IMG/VR virus record: IMGVR_UViG_3300030044_000021
Coordinates: 1-63,405 of that record
Origin: a virus
DNA length: 63,405 bases
Direction: 5' to 3' (one strand)
The position numbers and the translations under genes are program-made. Position 1 is the stretch's first letter, and the number at the start of each line of letters is the position of its first letter. The notes under the pieces were generated by a model. That model was given only the letters and a program-made list of their open reading frames with translations. It did no database searches and was not told the DNA's origin. Positions 55,532 to 63,403 of this stretch are shown here, piece after piece.

Positions 55532-56629
55532 ATGGCATTTAAACCAATCGATAGTCGCCAAATAGTATTAAGAGGTCTTCTCTCAGAAATAGCCGCGACT
55601 GCAGGTTTGACTCTTCAAGAAGTTCTTACTTCTATTAATTTTCAATTAGAGCCACCTCTAAATGTGGTCCCCTTTATCAACCTGGGTCACGAAGTTCTTA
55701 TAGCCACGAGTCTACCTTCTAATCCAGATTCAAATATCCAGAGAAGCATCTCTTACATTAATAATACGGTACCTTTTTTATCGTCAGCAACTGCAACAAT
55801 ACCAACTTCACCTACTGGAAATGTTACCACTTCTACTGGTGCTAGCGTAGCCCTGTCAGTTACTAGTGGCCAATATCAGCAGGTTTTACTGTGGTTGGAT
55901 ACTTCCTCTAACGTGGGAATATCTGTCGGGCCTTCTTTTTCGGCTGGCTCTCTCGCAGCTGCAGTTAATGAAACTTCTGAACTACCTCTCCCAACGGCAA
56001 ATACTCTTCCATTTGCATACATAACCGTATTCAACAATGCTGGAACGGTCTCAGGTCTAACTCAAAGTAACATAACACAATTGGTCGGTGGTGGTAGCTC
56101 AAGCGGGACTTCAGTTACCCCAGCTAGGGTAGCCGGTACTTTCCCAGTTGGCCTAGGTGCTACTTCCGTGACAGTGCCACTATCGGTGGACCAAATCAGT
56201 AATAGTTTTGTAGTATTGGCCCAATTCACGAATCTTTTAGATCCTTTCAGCGGAGTGGAATACCAGCCTATTACCATAACCGCTAAGACCTCTGGACATC
56301 TTACTAGTAGCTTTACGGCTACCTGGAACTATCCTACAAATACCGGAGATTACGCGATAGATTATGTGGTAAGCGCAGCTATATCTCAAATAGGGGAGTA
56401 TCCTATAGGAAGTGGAGCGACAACGCTTACCATTTCTCTGCCTACCCCTCTAGCCACAGGAGATTATGTGGTTTTGGCAGAATTCACAAATAGTACAGAT
56501 AGCAACCCACAATTTCAACCTATTTTGATTAGGAACAAAAGCTCTTCCTTTTTTACAGTTGACTGGAATATGCCACTAGACACCTCCAATTACAAACTTT
56601 CGTGGCAGTTGGCAAGTTATCAACCATAA
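55532..56629 (+). CDS. tail-fibre tip-like protein (365 residues)
   Basis: The N-terminal portion includes MAFKPIDSRQIVLRGLLSEI and is rich in beta strands. The C-terminal half carries two copies of the NPQFQPI...NM/NYP..TxxYxxSW module also found at the end of the 51690 fibre, such as NSTDSNPQFQPILIRNKSS and DWNMPLDTSNYKLSW. It may be a separately encoded receptor-binding tip or a chaperone for fibre assembly. Confidence 0.65.
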   Translation: MAFKPIDSRQIVLRGLLSEIAATAGLTLQEVLTSINFQLEPPLNVVPFINLGHEVLIATSLPSNPDSNIQRSISYINNTVPFLSSATATIPTSPTGNVTTSTGASVALSVTSGQYQQVLLWLDTSSNVGISVGPSFSAGSLAAAVNETSELPLPTANTLPFAYITVFNNAGTVSGLTQSNITQLVGGGSSSGTSVTPARVAGTFPVGLGATSVTVPLSVDQISNSFVVLAQFTNLLDPFSGVEYQPITITAKTSGHLTSSFTATWNYPTNTGDYAIDYVVSAAISQIGEYPIGSGATTLTISLPTPLATGDYVVLAEFTNSTDSNPQFQPILIRNKSSSFFTVDWNMPLDTSNYKLSWQLASYQP

Positions 56630-56683
56630 GTATGTGAATTTATTTAGTAAAGTAAGCAATTTAGCGTTAAAAGATAAACCGGC

Positions 56684-56701
56684 AATCTTTATGATATATA
56701 A
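56684..56701 (+). promoter_or_regulatory. AATCTTTA followed by TGATATATAA
   Basis: AATCTTTA (56684-56691) and TGATATATAA (56692-56701) adjoin; CTTTATGATATATAAAG also makes a 6-bp hairpin. A ribosome site AGGAG and the ATG at 56719 follow. Confidence 0.5.
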
Positions 56702-56718
56702 AGGTTTAGGAGAATAAA

Positions 56719-59700
56719 ATGGCAACTTTTCAATATGGCGGTCTGATCGAGAGAATTACAACTATTACCGCAGCAGCAGGTACCACAACCCTTACTAACT
56801 TTTCTCCGCAGATTGAGATTCTAACGGGATCAACAACCCAAATATTTCAGTTGCCAGACGCTACAACCTTTTCTCTTCCAACTGCCCCTTCCGGCAATCC
56901 AGGTGGGGCAAAGTTTGAATTCTACAATACTTCAACTGGAATTTTGACTATCAACAATAATGGCGGTACCACTCTTTTTACCGTAAAACCTAGCGCATCT
57001 ATCATAGTAAAACTGGAAAGTAACACGACCACTAATGGCGTTTGGGTAGCTCTTGCTTCCACTATTATCAATGCCTTTACTGATGCTACTTCCTATAGCG
57101 GAACCAATCAGACCCTAACTTCTGGGGACCAGAACTACAACTTTGTTCGTTTGACTACTGTTGCATCTGGAACAACTTTTAGCGGCATTCCTACCGGTAC
57201 CAATGGACAAACGATCACTATTTCAAATCAAAGTTCTAATCTTGCTACCATCGTAAATAACCATTCTCCTACTGGTCCGACCAACATTTTAACTGGAACC
57301 GGGGCAAACGTAACAATGCCAGTGGGCAGTACCTTCATCTTTACGTATGATACTGCTGCTGATAGCGGAAATGGGGCCTGGTTGCTGACTGGTGGTTCAG
57401 GAAGTAGCGGGGGATTAAATCCTTGGGCTGCAAGTTTCCCGTACGTTATCGGAAATTGTGTCACCTATAACAAAGATGTTTGGATCGCTCTAACTTCTTC
57501 GTTCACTTCTTCCTCAGTAAGTTTTGAAGCCGATTATCAAGCTGGGAACTGGCAGTTGTTGAACTTACCAGTTTTGGGTAGAAACTATTTGGCTATCGGA
57601 AATACTTTCGAAGACGACAACGTCAGTGGATGGACTTTGGCCCATTCCTCTCTTAGTTCTACAAATCTACCCACTTCTGTGGGAACGGGGAATGCTGCCT
57701 TTTCTGCTTCTAATGGTGGATCTGGTGCGAATGCCAACACTCACGCCCCTGCAGTTGTAAGTTCTGGCCAGCTTTCTGGTCAATATTCCATGTCTTTTTC
57801 TGCCTCGGGAGCTACCAATGCTGGGGATATGTACATTTCTCCGGCTGTCGCTATAAACATTTGTGATCAATCCAAAACTTTGCAGTTTAGTTTTGCATAC
57901 AGTGCCGTGACCTCCACTGGCACAAATTTTTCCGGAACTTCTAGCAATACTTTTGGGGTAGCCATTTACGATCTCCAAAATAATGCTTGGATCATTCCCG
58001 TAGGAGTATTCAATTTCACTCAAATTTCTGGTGTAGGCTATTGTACGGGATCATTCCAAACTCCAGCAAATATGGGTAGTTTTCAGATAGCAGTTTATAA
58101 TCCAACAGCTGGTCCCGCTGGCGGATTCGCTCTGTATCTTGACGATTTCTACGTTGGTCCTGGAACTAGTGCTGCCGCATCTGCCTCACAAGCTCCAACA
58201 GTTCAAGTTCTTACGTCTGGGACTACCTATACGGCCCCATCCAATCCTTCGCCTTCTTACCTGAGGGTTACTGTGGTCGGCGGTGGTGGTGGCGGTGGCG
58301 GATCAGGCACAACATCAACGGTGGGCGGTTCTGGAGGCGGTACCAGTACGTTTTCTGGCGGAACTGTTTCGTTATCAGCTACGGGCGGAAGTGCTGCTGG
58401 AACAAACGATGGCGGAGCTGGCGGTGCAGGAACCGGTGGTTATTTAAATCTCAGTGGTCAAGTTGGCGGCGCTAAACAAGTGATAACATCAGGTTCAGTA
58501 CCCGTTTTATCTGGAGGTATAGGTGGTAGTTCACCACTTTATGCTGGCGGTGGACTAAATTCTAGTGCAGTTACTGGGCACGGCTTAAATGCCACCGCTA
58601 ATAGCGGCGGTGGTGGTAGCGGTGCACTCGCTAACGTGGCTGGCTTCGCGGCGGGAGCAGGTGGTGGTGGCGGTGGTATGACTGTCGCTATTGTGTCAAA
58701 TCCATTGCCCACATATACGATGGCCATTGGTTCAGGTGGCACTAACGGTAGTGGTGGTGCTGGATCTGGATATGTTGGGGGTACTGGAGCTGCAGGTATC
58801 ATCATCGTGGAAGAATTCTACGGTGCAGGTACTGGCGGAAGCAGTGGGGGAGGTTCCGGAAGTGGGGCTATAGCTGCAAAAGCCACAACTTCGAATACTT
58901 CCATTGCCACAACTGCAACAACCAATGTTATATTTTCTGCTTCTGTTTACGATACGAACGCAGGATATTCGACTAGTACTGGTAAATATACGGTTCCGAT
59001 CACGGGTTATTGGAAGGTCACCGGTATTGTCACAACTCAAAACACTGGGACTATGACCGTGTCTCAGCAAATAAAGCTCACCGCCAATCAGTCTGGGTCT
59101 GTTTCTACGACATCTACACTTGGGGAATTCTCTGCTCAAACTACGTCAGCAGTTGGAGCTTTCCCTAATGGGTCTACGACCTTCTACGCTCAGGCCGGAG
59201 ATTTATTGTGGCTTACAGTTACTAACGGCACCGGCAACACGATTACTCTAGATAATACATCTACGAATAACTATGTAACGTTTGAACTCATTTCTGGTGG
59301 AGGATCGTCTTCAAGTTCTTCTTCAGGGTCCAATACAGTAGCCATGAAGTATAACACGACGAGTTCTTCCGTGAGTGCGGGAATAATTATCCTTACGAAC
59401 AAGATCGAGGATACCACCAATTCGTATAATACGAGCACTGGCGTTTGGACTTGTCCACAAAGTGGCACTTATCATGCAGACGGTACTTTGATTTCTAGTG
59501 CGACTGCTTTTGCTGTGAATGGAAATTATGAGGGATACGCTTCAGTTAATGCTGGTGGAGCTACACCGACTACCAATCTCTTGGGTGGTTCTAGAGCCGA
59601 AACTACGCAAGCAGTGAATAGATACGCTCAAGGCGGTACGATTTTAAAACTAAATGCTGGGGATACAGTTTCTCTTTTCCAAAATAGCTCAGTTACTATT

Positions 59701-59745
59701 GCTCCAGTAGCCGCAACCATAAGCATCTACAGAATCGGTAACTAA
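56719..59745 (+). CDS. glycine-rich tail adhesin with two C1q-like domains
   Basis: 1008 residues. A beta-rich N-terminal half, then a Gly-rich segment (residues about 515-700, for example VVGGGGGGGGSGTTSTVG), which ends AAGIIIVEEFYG, the style of polyglycine-helix receptor-binding domains. Two C1q-like modules follow: ATTNVIFSASVYDTNAGYST, then KYNTTSSSVSAGIIILTNK with NSYNTSTGVWTCPQSGTYHA. It probably binds a host surface polymer. Last gene of the fibre cluster. Confidence 0.7.
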   Translation: MATFQYGGLIERITTITAAAGTTTLTNFSPQIEILTGSTTQIFQLPDATTFSLPTAPSGNPGGAKFEFYNTSTGILTINNNGGTTLFTVKPSASIIVKLESNTTTNGVWVALASTIINAFTDATSYSGTNQTLTSGDQNYNFVRLTTVASGTTFSGIPTGTNGQTITISNQSSNLATIVNNHSPTGPTNILTGTGANVTMPVGSTFIFTYDTAADSGNGAWLLTGGSGSSGGLNPWAASFPYVIGNCVTYNKDVWIALTSSFTSSSVSFEADYQAGNWQLLNLPVLGRNYLAIGNTFEDDNVSGWTLAHSSLSSTNLPTSVGTGNAAFSASNGGSGANANTHAPAVVSSGQLSGQYSMSFSASGATNAGDMYISPAVAINICDQSKTLQFSFAYSAVTSTGTNFSGTSSNTFGVAIYDLQNNAWIIPVGVFNFTQISGVGYCTGSFQTPANMGSFQIAVYNPTAGPAGGFALYLDDFYVGPGTSAAASASQAPTVQVLTSGTTYTAPSNPSPSYLRVTVVGGGGGGGGSGTTSTVGGSGGGTSTFSGGTVSLSATGGSAAGTNDGGAGGAGTGGYLNLSGQVGGAKQVITSGSVPVLSGGIGGSSPLYAGGGLNSSAVTGHGLNATANSGGGGSGALANVAGFAAGAGGGGGGMTVAIVSNPLPTYTMAIGSGGTNGSGGAGSGYVGGTGAAGIIIVEEFYGAGTGGSSGGGSGSGAIAAKATTSNTSIATTATTNVIFSASVYDTNAGYSTSTGKYTVPITGYWKVTGIVTTQNTGTMTVSQQIKLTANQSGSVSTTSTLGEFSAQTTSAVGAFPNGSTTFYAQAGDLLWLTVTNGTGNTITLDNTSTNNYVTFELISGGGSSSSSSSGSNTVAMKYNTTSSSVSAGIIILTNKIEDTTNSYNTSTGVWTCPQSGTYHADGTLISSATAFAVNGNYEGYASVNAGGATPTTNLLGGSRAETTQAVNRYAQGGTILKLNAGDTVSLFQNSSVTIAPVAATISIYRIGN

Positions 59746-59746
59746 T

Positions 59747-59851
59747 GTGAATCGCGGATTAGCATTCCTAGGAGTTATGATGCTCCTAGGAGTATTTTAT
59801 ATGGAAATATACATGCTAGTTAAATTTGTCTTTGACGCTTTAGCTAGTTGA
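59747..59851 (+). CDS. possible 34-residue membrane protein
   Basis: GTG start one base after the fibre stop: MNRGLAFLGVMMLLGVFYME then YMLVKFVFDALAS, a single hydrophobic helix. The reading is weakened because the first half is the terminator hairpin at 59771-59798. Confidence 0.3.
   Translation: MNRGLAFLGVMMLLGVFYMEIYMLVKFVFDALAS
59771..59805 (+). terminator. likely terminator of the tail-fibre operon
   Basis: CCUAGGAG, loop UUAUGAUG and CUCCUAGG form a stem that extends to 10 pairs with flanking bases. It is followed by UAUUUUAU, and the minus-strand genes converge here. The T-tract is short, so terminator strength is uncertain. Confidence 0.55.
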
Positions 59852-60094
59852 TTTTTTAGGCTTTACAGCTCTAATCAACTTACCAGGCATATCGTAGTGA
59901 TGCTCTATCAAGGCTATTAGCTCTTGTTTATACGATCCTGGCAGATCTTCCGCGAAATCATAAAAATCTTTTAATACTATAATATAGTAGTTACACATAG
60001 CTTCACCTACGGGCGTGAGATGAGCGTCATCACCTCTAGCCAAGTTTTTCACCTTGGCCGCTATTCTATATATACTATTTTGTTCATCTTCCAT
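59840..60094 (-). CDS. hypothetical protein (84 residues)
   Basis: MEDEQNSIYRIAAKVKNLAR, then HLTPVGEAMCNYYIIVLKDF and LIALIEHHYDMPGKL. Helical. It overlaps the previous gene by one base and converges with the fibre operon. Unknown. Confidence 0.6.
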   Translation of the reverse strand: MEDEQNSIYRIAAKVKNLARGDDAHLTPVGEAMCNYYIIVLKDFYDFAEDLPGSYKQELIALIEHHYDMPGKLIRAVKPKKSTS

Positions 60095-60342
60095 TATTCA
60101 TCCCAATCCATTTTAAGATCCTTAAAATCTTTTTCAAGTTCTTCGATAGTTTGCTCTAAATTGGCAACCTTTACTTTATGTTTTATTTCTAGATCAAGAT
60201 AGCCTTTTCGCCATTCCTTAGCAATATCTTCAAATTCTTTGACGAGACTGTAAATTTCTTCAATCTGTCGTTCTTGAATCTCGCGAATATCTTGACGATT
60301 GGCTATATTTCCTATTAAACCTACAATTTCTTCAGGAGTCAT
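60094..60342 (-). CDS. coiled-coil protein (82 residues)
   Basis: MTPEEIVGLIGNIANRQDIR, then long heptads REIQERQIEEIYSLVKEFED and VANLEQTIEELEKDFKDLKM. Probably an elongated homo-oligomer. Coupled to its neighbours by short overlaps. Function unknown. Confidence 0.65.
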   Translation of the reverse strand: MTPEEIVGLIGNIANRQDIREIQERQIEEIYSLVKEFEDIAKEWRKGYLDLEIKHKVKVANLEQTIEELEKDFKDLKMDWDE

Positions 60343-60914
60343 TTTCTATACCTTTCAAATAAACTCAGCTTCATTCTTTTCTGTGGAGTAATTCCTATGG
60401 GAGCCAGAAGCTTTTCGTATTTAGAGATGACCTCTCTAGCTTGGTCTTCCGTTAGATCAGCGTCTTCATCGCATTCAATTTCTAAGAAACTAGCGGTTTT
60501 ACCTTCTTCATCTATAACACTATAGTACACTACGTCCCCATCATCAAAGTAGTAAATATCACAAAATTTCTCCACCGAGAAGTTCTTTTCATATCCCAAT
60601 CCCTTACAAAAAGCTTCTACTAATTCTGCACTATTTTTGTCCACTCTCAAATTTACTTCAGTCCTGACAATGTTGTTCGTGCTTATGTGTTTCTTTTTAA
60701 AGGTAAGTTCAGAACGCTCATCGCTCCCAAAATTGGGGCGGTTCCTATGCCTAAGAAACTCATTCTCACCCTTGGTGTAGTACACGTCTTTAGATTCTAC
60801 ATAGAGAAAGTTCTTGGGATTCAATGTCGAAAGAAGTGACTTAAAATCGAGCCTACTGATGTTATCAGCAGAATACTTACTTTCAATTTCAAGATACTTC
60901 TTTTCTTGACTCAT
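60339..60914 (-). CDS. CYTH-domain phosphohydrolase-like protein
   Basis: 191 residues. ExExK at E9, E11 and K13 (LEIESKY), then LRHR, LTFKKKH, VRTEVNLRV and FLEIECDE, in the order of the CYTH tunnel fold. Family members bind triphosphates with divalent metals and act as thiamine triphosphatase, RNA triphosphatase or class IV adenylate cyclase. Which substrate applies is not visible. It sits in an operon with a zinc-protease-like gene. Confidence 0.75.
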   Translation of the reverse strand: MSQEKKYLEIESKYSADNISRLDFKSLLSTLNPKNFLYVESKDVYYTKGENEFLRHRNRPNFGSDERSELTFKKKHISTNNIVRTEVNLRVDKNSAELVEAFCKGLGYEKNFSVEKFCDIYYFDDGDVVYYSVIDEEGKTASFLEIECDEDADLTEDQAREVISKYEKLLAPIGITPQKRMKLSLFERYRK

Positions 60915-61405
60915 GGTCTATATTTCCTTTTTAATTCTTTTCGTTTCTCTCTTTTGTCTTTCTTTGTTGGAAACTTTCCAGTTTCATAATAAGTTTGGTA
61001 CATCCAAAGATCGGAATCACGTTCGATATAAAGTTTATAGATCGGAAATTTTAAGTCAGCGTCTTTGTAAATAGATTCCCACCAACCAGTCCCTTTTACT
61101 TCCCAATCATAAATTCTTTTTCTATAAGATTTTTTCTCTTCTTCTGAAGCTAACGCTTCATCTAATTTCGCATCTACTTTTCTATCGTTCCCGTGAATAA
61201 ATTGACAATGGTGACCAATCTCATGAATTAGACACAAAATTAAAAATACCTTAGATTTTTTAGAAGAATCATAGATATTTATTTCTTTTCCATCGGTTGT
61301 CCAATCAGCGTCGGCATCCACGTTATGCTGGGGCTTAAAAGATACGCGTACGTTCATAGCTTGAGCGTACTTGACTAATCTTTTCAATTCTTCATCTCTT
61401 TTCAA
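60911..61405 (-). CDS. HExxH metalloprotease-like protein
   Basis: 164 residues. HEIGHHCQFIHG carries a gluzincin-type motif, HEIGH at 61-65, as in ImmA/IrrE-like and SprT-like families. No signal or membrane segment, so a cytoplasmic role is likely. The start is TTG at 61405 with AAGGAGGG four bases before it. It overlaps the CYTH gene by 4 bases. Confidence 0.7.
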   Translation of the reverse strand: MKRDEELKRLVKYAQAMNVRVSFKPQHNVDADADWTTDGKEINIYDSSKKSKVFLILCLIHEIGHHCQFIHGNDRKVDAKLDEALASEEEKKSYRKRIYDWEVKGTGWWESIYKDADLKFPIYKLYIERDSDLWMYQTYYETGKFPTKKDKREKRKELKRKYRP

Positions 61406-61417
61406 GATACCCTCCTT

Positions 61418-62269
61418 TTATCCATGCTTGTCGTATGCGCTCTGTGCTATTCTAAGCCATTCTTTTTCTTTAAAATCGAATTCCTCCACGAAGTAGACAC
61501 TTAGAAAGTCGATAGCTTGATCTTTAGGATAACCAGCTAAAGCGAAGTCGCAAAATATACTATGCCACGTGTGATTTCTTCCTTTATCGAATTTTATACC
61601 ATATTTTAGTGCAGTTTTTACCCATGGACTTAGTTTGTCATGGTCTGCTCCGTTTGTCAAGCTTTTTCGTTCACGCTCTTTAGGTCTTAGATGCTCATAT
61701 AGATTTAGCCACACCATCAAGTCTTCTAGTTTCACCTTTTCTTTAAGTTCTAAAAGAGTCTGCTGTTTTCCAGTTTCTGGGCGTGTAGCGCCCGGTATAC
61801 GAATACATCTTGAAGGATTTTTGCAATTTTGATCAAAAAGTGTGCCGATACGTAGTATCCACACATATAAAAGTCTGTAGGTTTTTTCATCAAGAGGAGT
61901 GTCTAAAGCCACTAGAATGTGGGCTGACTTGGAACCGCTAAATATGATTGCAGAATATGGTATACCTAGATTTTTTAGGTACTCTACTTGAGAAGTTATG
62001 GACCCAGTATCGCATTCTAAAAGAAAATTCTGGAGTCTGTAAGCATTTGAATCTAAACGAAATCCTTTGATAGGATTGATAGCTAAAAAAATTAGTTCAG
62101 ATGTTTTAACAATTTGATTAGAAACCTTTTGATTAGAGCTTACTAAGGTAACTTCTCCAGACAAAACGGTTTCTATTGAAACACTATGAGTAGCGAATTT
62201 ATTATTACTAACAACCACCGTATCTTCTGGTAAAAACATTAGGTCTAGGAGGCTTTTTAGATCTTGCAT
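61418..62269 (-). CDS. AEP-type primase (PrimPol-like)
   Basis: 283 residues. Motifs are ECD at 85-87 (catalytic acids in FLLECDTGS), SGSKSAHI at 111-118 (the sGxKGxH-like motif) and NPSRCIRIPGATR at 151-163 (the R-x-PG motif). A helical C-terminal domain of about 100 residues follows. It would make primers for DNA synthesis. It stands next to a RecA-fold ATPase end downstream of the window edge, fitting a replication block. The promoter at 62278-62306 puts the ATG 8 bases after the -10 box. Confidence 0.75.
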   Translation of the reverse strand: MQDLKSLLDLMFLPEDTVVVSNNKFATHSVSIETVLSGEVTLVSSNQKVSNQIVKTSELIFLAINPIKGFRLDSNAYRLQNFLLECDTGSITSQVEYLKNLGIPYSAIIFSGSKSAHILVALDTPLDEKTYRLLYVWILRIGTLFDQNCKNPSRCIRIPGATRPETGKQQTLLELKEKVKLEDLMVWLNLYEHLRPKERERKSLTNGADHDKLSPWVKTALKYGIKFDKGRNHTWHSIFCDFALAGYPKDQAIDFLSVYFVEEFDFKEKEWLRIAQSAYDKHG

Positions 62270-62277
62270 CTGTCACC

Positions 62278-62306
62278 ATCCTAGACCCAATATAATTATA
62301 AGTCAA
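62278..62306 (-). promoter_or_regulatory. promoter for the primase gene (leaderless or nearly so)
   Basis: TTGACT (62306-62301), 17-base spacer, TAGGAT (62283-62278) on the minus strand. The ATG at 62269 follows after 8 bases. Confidence 0.65.
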
Positions 62307-62314
62307 GCTAAATA

Positions 62315-62728
62315 TCAGACTGCACTACCAGAAACTGCTGAAACAGCCTCTGCTACAGCCGCGTTGGCTTCTTCTACTTTCTTGGCTACATCAGCTGCTT
62401 GAGCATCTGCTTGCTGTTTCTTAATCATTTCCATGAACTTATCTCGTTGATCTTTAATATTAAGCATATGCTCTTTTACAGTTTTTTCATCATAACGGTG
62501 CATATAACTTTGACGAAGTTTTCCGCCATTAGGTCCATGATAAATAACGGGTACCGTGATATTTTTTCTTTCACCCTCCCCATTATTAGCTTCAGAATCG
62601 TATTGAACTTCTTCTTCTGTAAGAAGTCTTACTTCTCCCCTTTCGACCAATTTTCGCCATTTGCTAGAAGCTCCGTACACATCCTTGGACAACTGATTTA
62701 GCTCATTGATAGTTTCTCTGCTATACAT
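62315..62728 (-). CDS. hypothetical protein (137 residues)
   Basis: MYSRETINELNQLSKDVYGA, then LVERGEVRLLTEEEVQYDSE, a central GPNGGKLRQSYMHRY and a long Ala-rich helical tail, KQQADAQAADVAKKVEEAN. It starts at the ATG after GGGAGAAG. No recognised function. It may be a replication accessory, from position only. Confidence 0.6.
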   Translation of the reverse strand: MYSRETINELNQLSKDVYGASSKWRKLVERGEVRLLTEEEVQYDSEANNGEGERKNITVPVIYHGPNGGKLRQSYMHRYDEKTVKEHMLNIKDQRDKFMEMIKKQQADAQAADVAKKVEEANAAVAEAVSAVSGSAV

Positions 62729-63020
62729 TTTCTTCTCCCTTTGCTTCGTTTTGCTCTTTCTTACCACAACTACAATCTGTGCAATAACTTTGAGTGCCAC
62801 ACTCCACGGAGTCTTCTCTGACTATGGAAAAATCCATATCATCTAATAGAGACATCCCAAATAAAGCCACCTTTATGCCAGGCAACGCACTTTTAAGGCC
62901 TTTCTTCAGATGATCTAATACTGATTCATCTATATCATCGCTTTTAACTTTAACCAACAAGATATCTCCTGGTTTTAAGTCAAGTTTAACTATTTCGATT
63001 TCTTTAAAAGTTATTTCCAT
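62721..63020 (-). CDS. hypothetical protein with Cys-rich tail (99 residues)
   Basis: MEITFKEIEIVKLDLKPGDI, then VLDHLKKGLKSALPGIKVAL, an alpha/beta half with a KPGDILLVK strand pair. The C-terminus has CGTQSYCTDCSCGKK, four cysteines that may bind zinc. Its ATG overlaps the previous TGA. Unknown family. Confidence 0.6.
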   Translation of the reverse strand: MEITFKEIEIVKLDLKPGDILLVKVKSDDIDESVLDHLKKGLKSALPGIKVALFGMSLLDDMDFSIVREDSVECGTQSYCTDCSCGKKEQNEAKGEENV

Positions 63021-63403
63021 CACTTTTCTTCTTTCTTAGGCTCTTCAATAAGTTTTCCGATGGTGTTATAACGACTAGCTTTTTCTGCGGCATCGGCAAC
63101 ATCCTTTCGCCACTGATCATTTATTGGCTTAAACATACCCCTATCATAGGCTGTTTCTACGAATGTACCTACGGTATGCCCCTTATAACGATTTTTTCTA
63201 ATAATCCACTTAGTGCTAAGTTTTTGATAGTCGGGAACCATTTCTAAAGCCACGGTACACGGTGTAATAATGTCTTTGCAACCTCTTAACCGATCTTGAA
63301 AATCCATCTCATTTTCTGGATCTCCTGCCTTAGCAGAAGATAGCTGAGACATTACGACAATGACAGCTGGATACAAATCTTTATAATAATCGAAAACACC
63401 CAT
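63020..63403 (-). CDS. C-terminal part of a RecA-fold ATPase or DnaB-like helicase (partial)
   Basis: The visible 127 residues include YPAVIVVMSQLSSAKAG, then FQDRLRGCKDIITPCTVALE and WIIRKNRYKGHTVGTFVETA. These resemble motif 3 and later blocks of the RecA core in DnaB-like helicases (SQL..., KNR). The N-terminal Walker motifs must lie beyond the window edge, so this is a fragment, and the first visible ATG at the edge is not necessarily the true start. Confidence 0.55.
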   Translation of the reverse strand: MGVFDYYKDLYPAVIVVMSQLSSAKAGDPENEMDFQDRLRGCKDIITPCTVALEMVPDYQKLSTKWIIRKNRYKGHTVGTFVETAYDRGMFKPINDQWRKDVADAAEKASRYNTIGKLIEEPKKEEK

